From an uncultured Lachnospiraceae bacterium (lineage in GTDB: Bacteria; Bacillota; Clostridia; Lachnospirales; Lachnospiraceae), in the NCBI GenBank assembly GCA_910588965.1, contig CAJUSO010000016.1, positions 1-64,000 on the forward strand: DNA of 64,000 nucleotides, in the 5' to 3' direction. This document shows positions 60,898 to 64,000 of this stretch, in pieces (the stretch's first letter is position 1; each line of letters opens with the position of its first letter). The notes beneath the pieces are model-generated. The model did no database searches and had not been told where the DNA came from. It worked only from the letters and a program-made list of their open reading frames with translations. The position numbers and the translations under genes were made by a program.

Positions 60898-61098
60898 AAG
60901 CCCTATGCGGACAAGCCCAGTGCCTTCGGCTTATCTGTACATAGCTTTGTCAGCTATGAAAGAATCGGCAAGTGGGATGAGGAAAGATATAGGAAAGGCG
61001 GCAGAAAACCTTATTTTATCGAACTTTGCGGCACTCCGAGATGGATAAATCTCTATGCGGTAGCGGATGCAGATGTCTATTATAATTATGAAGCGTGA
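60898..61098 (+). pseudogene. 3' fragment of an accessory gene
   Basis: A ~66-codon frame (KPYADKPSAFGLSVHSFVSY, then YFIELCGTPRWINLYAVADADVYYN) with a protein-like composition, ending at a natural stop followed by a strong terminator. It has no start of its own. Upstream the frame runs into the antisense of the catalase gene. This is the tail of a gene truncated at the island boundary. I cannot name the family. Confidence 0.5.
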
Positions 61099-61100
61099 AA

Positions 61101-61140
61101 AAATGAGCTTGTCTGAATGAACTTGGACAAGCTCATTTTT
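61101..61140 (+). terminator. Intrinsic terminator
   Basis: AAATGAGCTTGTC pairs with GGACAAGCTCATTT (12 bp) and is followed by a T-run; it closes the truncated upstream gene. Confidence 0.85.
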
Positions 61141-61169
61141 CTATAGGAAACCACACCATCGTCAACTTC

Positions 61170-61240
61170 AATCGTGTGTGCTTTACTAAGTTGACTTTTT
61201 GGAGAAAATCGGGTATACTATAGTAAAGTACACAATCGTT
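61170..61240 (+). promoter_or_regulatory. abiE promoter flanked by inverted repeats
   Basis: TTGACT (61191-61196) and TATACT (61214-61219) are 17 bp apart. On either side lie inverted copies of TAGTAAAGyACACA (61175-61188 reversed, 61221-61234 direct; 13 of 14 match), with a further ATCG half-match beyond each. AbiEi antitoxins are known to repress by binding two inverted repeats at their own promoter, which fits this arrangement. Confidence 0.8.
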
Positions 61241-61275
61241 GAGAAATTTGCGTGTGGTTTAGTAGAGGTGAAACA

Positions 61276-61884
61276 ATGCTTGATGAAAAGTCGATAAACG
61301 CTGTTAGGAAGATTTTTTCCAAACATGATTATATAATGACTACTGCACAATTGGATTCCTACAGAATTTACTATGCTGATATTCAGCAGCTATTAAATGA
61401 GGGTTTCATTGAAAAAATCAAACGGGGTTATTATCATTGGACAGAAATCTATGGCGAACAGGAAGTTAAAATTATTAACCGTCTTTTCCCCGATGCGGTG
61501 CTTTGTATGGAAACTGCCCTCTTTTACTATCAGTACAGTGACCGCAATCCTGCCGAGTGGAATATTACGATTGACAAAAATGTCTCCAGAAGCCGTACAA
61601 ATATCGACTACCCCTTTGTAAAGGCATATCGGGTTGAACCTGTTTTAGTACCCCTTGGAGAAACGAAAGGCAGCATTAACTTTGTGGATGTCCGTATCTA
61701 TGACCGTGACCGAACTATTTGCGATGTACTGCGGAATATGAACAAAATGGATAAAGAGATTTTTAATAAGGCAATACAAGGATATGTAAAAGACCCGAAA
61801 AAAAATATACCGAATCTGATGGAATATGCAAAAGTATTGCGTATGCAAAAGCGTGTAAAAGAATTGATTGGAGTGTGGTTGTGA
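61276..61884 (+). CDS. abiEi: AbiEi family antitoxin/regulator
   Basis: 202 aa. The N-terminal winged helix (SINAVRKIFSKHDYIMTTAQL, then LLNEGFIEKIKRGYYHW) is the AbiEi_4-type DNA-binding domain, followed by the C-terminal antitoxin domain (FPDAVLCMETALFYY, DVRIYDRDRTICDVLRN). In type IV systems it counteracts AbiEii without binding it directly and autoregulates the operon. The ATG at 61276 has AGAGGTG upstream. The next gene starts inside its stop codon (TGATG). Confidence 0.92.
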   Translation: MLDEKSINAVRKIFSKHDYIMTTAQLDSYRIYYADIQQLLNEGFIEKIKRGYYHWTEIYGEQEVKIINRLFPDAVLCMETALFYYQYSDRNPAEWNITIDKNVSRSRTNIDYPFVKAYRVEPVLVPLGETKGSINFVDVRIYDRDRTICDVLRNMNKMDKEIFNKAIQGYVKDPKKNIPNLMEYAKVLRMQKRVKELIGVWL

Positions 61885-62780
61885 TGGCTGATGTAGCGGC
61901 ATCTGTTTTGGCAAAGCTTAAAAACAAGGCGAAAGCGGCTGGCATCAGCTATCAGCAGTGCCTACAGCTTTTTATGCAGGAGGAATTTTTACGAAAACTC
62001 TCAAAGTCTGGATATGATGATACACTTATTCTCAAGGGCGGATTGTTTATCTATACGCTCACCAATTTTGAAAGTCGAGCAACGATTGATGTAGATTTCC
62101 TGCTTCGAAGTGTTTCCAATTCGTTGGATGAGGTAAAAGCCCTTATCCTAAAAATCCTTGCTACGCCTACAGGCAATGATTATATTGAGATGAGTGCGAA
62201 AGGATTTGAGGAAATCTCACCGCAGAGAAAATATCACGGTATCAGCACACAGATTATCGGAAAGATAAAAAATGTCCGAGTTCCCTTTAATGTGGATATT
62301 GGTGTGGGCGATGTGATTGTTCCCCGTGCCGAACAGCGGACTATCCATACACAACTCCCCGATTTTGAAGCTCCTGTCATTATGACCTATTCTCTTGAAA
62401 GCACTATAGCCGAAAAGTTTGACGCTATTCTGCAACGGTTTGAACTGACAGGCAGAATGAAGGACTTTTACGATATTTATTATCTGGCAAGGACTTTTGA
62501 TTTTGACGGAGCGAAATTGCAGACGGCAATATCCAGAACATTGGAACGGCGAGGGACACCTTACGATAAGGATAGCTTCAGGCGTATTCTTACACTTACC
62601 GAGGATGCGGATATGCAGAAGCGTTGGAAATTCTTTTTGAAAACTATAAAAAATGATACGCTTGAGTTTTTAGCGGTCATTGAGGAAATACAGACTTTCC
62701 TTGAGCCTGTATTCGATGCGATTGTAAATGAGGAAGAGTGGCAGAATAATTGGGATAATTTTCAAGTCAAGTGGATATAG
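61884..62780 (+). CDS. abiEii: AbiEii/AbiGii nucleotidyltransferase toxin
   Basis: 298 aa. The nucleotidyltransferase core ILKGGLFIYTLTNFESRATIDVDF contains the GG-x-x and D-x-D type motif, followed by a conserved Lys/Glu helix ESTIAEKFDAIL and RMKDFYDIYYL of the AbiEii family. These enzymes transfer nucleotides, in studied homologues to tRNA, causing reversible growth arrest and abortive infection. It overlaps abiEi by 1 nt. Full length, no lesion visible. Confidence 0.92.
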   Translation: MADVAASVLAKLKNKAKAAGISYQQCLQLFMQEEFLRKLSKSGYDDTLILKGGLFIYTLTNFESRATIDVDFLLRSVSNSLDEVKALILKILATPTGNDYIEMSAKGFEEISPQRKYHGISTQIIGKIKNVRVPFNVDIGVGDVIVPRAEQRTIHTQLPDFEAPVIMTYSLESTIAEKFDAILQRFELTGRMKDFYDIYYLARTFDFDGAKLQTAISRTLERRGTPYDKDSFRRILTLTEDADMQKRWKFFLKTIKNDTLEFLAVIEEIQTFLEPVFDAIVNEEEWQNNWDNFQVKWI

Positions 62781-62831
62781 TTGAACTGATATTTTGCAAA
62801 AAATAAAAAGTAATTCATTACGGAGGAGTTT

Positions 62832-64000
62832 ATGAAGCACTCTAAAACATTACAAGAAACTAAAGTTTGGAAAATATATATTGAAAAAGTTACTGAGAAA
62901 GACAAATATAATGCACGAATTGGGTGGATAGAAGAGTTGTTCGAAGCAACAAAAAATTTTCTTTTATTGGTTAGAAATTCTTTTCCTAATTACACAATGC
63001 ACGATGAACGACATGTGTTAAATGTTATTGACATTATGGGGGGACTATTGGGGAAGGAAATTGTTAGACTAACATGTGATGAAATTGAATTGCTGATTCT
63101 TGTAGCCTGTTTTCATGATATTGGTATGGTTTATGATGATACCGACAAAAAGAAATGTTTTTCAAATGCTAATAAGTTCAATCATTTTTTACAGAAATAT
63201 TACCCTGAGTATTTTGGAACAGAATTTAGTGAATTATCAGATAATATAAAGCAAGATTACTTACGAATGTTACATCCATTTCGAATAGCAGAAGTTTTGA
63301 GTAAGAATATTTGGAGACCATATTTTTCCGAAGCATGGCAAAGAATTATTTTAGATCGTGTAATCAAAGTAGGACAAGCTCACGGTGAAGATTGGAATGT
63401 AACAGCAATAACTACAAAATTACAGTGTCAGGAGACGGATAAAACCGATTTGTTATTTTGTGCTATGTTACTGCGTTTGGCAGATATATTAGATTTTGAC
63501 GATACACGTTCACCTAGGATTTTATATAGTTATATTACTAATAAAATAAGCATTAGTGAGTGGCAGAAGCATTTAGATTCCTTGGGATTTATTTACCCAG
63601 AAACTCCTTCAACTAATTATCTAAACTATGAAGCTGTTTGCCATGATCCAAATACTGAACACAGTTTAAGGAGATATTTGGATTGGGTAAATAATGAACT
63701 TCTGATTTGTATAAGTTTACAGAGAAACTGTGGTAAAGAATGGCAAAGACAGTTTCCATTTCCGCGTTCAATCAATCGAAAGAACATAATATCTGATGGT
63801 TACGAAAGCGGAGACTTTTGCTTAACGATGGATCAAAAACATATTCTCGAATTATTAACTGGCGAGAACCTTTATGATTCATTAAGTGTTTTTATACGAG
63901 AATTGTTACAAAATGCCGTTGATGCAACCTTATTGCGTAGTGAAATGGATTCCACATTTGATACAGAAAGTGAAGAGGCTCGAATAGATATTTGGGAGTG
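62832..64000 (+). CDS. HD phosphohydrolase-GHKL/HSP90-like ATPase fusion, 3' end beyond window
   Basis: 389 codons are visible, starting MKHSKTLQETKVWKIYIE after GGAGGAG, with no stop before the window end. An HD domain occupies ~50-230: a His in YTMHDERHVLNVIDIM, the HD doublet in VACFHDIGMVYDD, and a late Asp in LRLADILDFDDTR. From about residue 340, LSVFIRELLQNAVDATLLR matches the N box (E..QNA.DA) of GHKL/HSP90-type ATPases. Large HD-HSP90-like proteins occur in defence islands. This one follows the AbiE pair by 51 bp in AT-rich DNA. Enzymatic target and remaining domains cannot be seen. Clean start, no frameshift. Confidence 0.8.
   Translation, partial: MKHSKTLQETKVWKIYIEKVTEKDKYNARIGWIEELFEATKNFLLLVRNSFPNYTMHDERHVLNVIDIMGGLLGKEIVRLTCDEIELLILVACFHDIGMVYDDTDKKKCFSNANKFNHFLQKYYPEYFGTEFSELSDNIKQDYLRMLHPFRIAEVLSKNIWRPYFSEAWQRIILDRVIKVGQAHGEDWNVTAITTKLQCQETDKTDLLFCAMLLRLADILDFDDTRSPRILYSYITNKISISEWQKHLDSLGFIYPETPSTNYLNYEAVCHDPNTEHSLRRYLDWVNNELLICISLQRNCGKEWQRQFPFPRSINRKNIISDGYESGDFCLTMDQKHILELLTGENLYDSLSVFIRELLQNAVDATLLRSEMDSTFDTESEEARIDIWE

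Noticed and set aside
1..64000. tRNA or rRNA genes
   Set aside because: None recognised; no cloverleaf-like segment or rRNA core sequence was seen by eye, though a covariance search would be decisive.

Overview
The window looks like the chromosome of a Gram-positive anaerobe of the Clostridia, most likely a gut Lachnospiraceae. This is inferred from gene content and order (miaB, ruvA, plsX, acpP, rnc, smc, ftsY, then ylxM, ffh, rpsP, khpA, rimM, trmD), strong AGGAGG ribosome binding sites, a cotJC-like Mn-catalase, a CmpB-type permease, DUF2812/PadR genes, and Tn1549-like mobilisation remnants. The species cannot be named from this sequence. Core genes are GC-rich in third positions. The accessory blocks are clearly more AT-rich.

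Layout. (1) 1-5.3 kb is a decayed accessory region: a broken IS256-type transposase, an AT-rich group of minus-strand genes (a 302-aa unknown protein, a 41-aa basic protein, and an overlapping TOPRIM/ATPase pair that resembles phage-defence pairs), a 512-bp element bounded by ~66-bp inverted repeats, and frameshifted mobC and relaxase fragments. (2) 5.3-9.1 kb holds a MATE exporter and a hybrid histidine kinase in one minus-strand operon. (3) 9.3-31.9 kb is housekeeping sequence on the plus strand: a CmpB-like permease, proB, a YnzC-like protein, 5-formyl-THF cyclo-ligase, an SDR, recQ, a PurF-like enzyme without its catalytic cysteine, proA, a GNAT, two little-known proteins, miaB, ruvA, plsX, acpP, rnc, smc, an ftsY with an unusual repetitive acidic domain, and threonine dehydratase.

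(4) 31.9-48.9 kb is cargo lying between ftsY/ilvA and ylxM/ffh, which I expect to be close together in relatives: a PadR/DUF2812 pair with clear operators, an XRE-regulated ABC exporter operon, a complete type III restriction-modification system, a double GNAT protein, an aldo-keto reductase with a divergent MerR regulator, a decayed DJ-1 gene, a HicAB toxin-antitoxin pair, and the end of an integrative element with a HIRAN-like protein and an internally deleted tyrosine integrase. (5) 49.0-53.1 kb is the SRP/ribosome-maturation operon ylxM-ffh-rpsP-khpA-rimM-trmD. (6) 53.2-60.0 kb contains a heterodimeric ABC exporter, diaminopimelate dehydrogenase and an AGE-family sugar isomerase. (7) 60.4-64.0 kb begins with a Mn-catalase gene cut off by a second island, which carries an AbiE toxin-antitoxin pair with promoter inverted repeats and the first 389 codons of a protein joining an HD phosphohydrolase to a GHKL/HSP90-like ATPase.

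Defence functions therefore occur in three separate AT-rich blocks (ATPase/TOPRIM; type III RM with HicAB nearby; AbiE plus HD-GHKL), each next to mobile-element debris. The candidates least explained by known systems are the left-hand cluster (302-aa protein, 41-aa protein, ATPase/TOPRIM) and the HD-GHKL gene running off the right edge.
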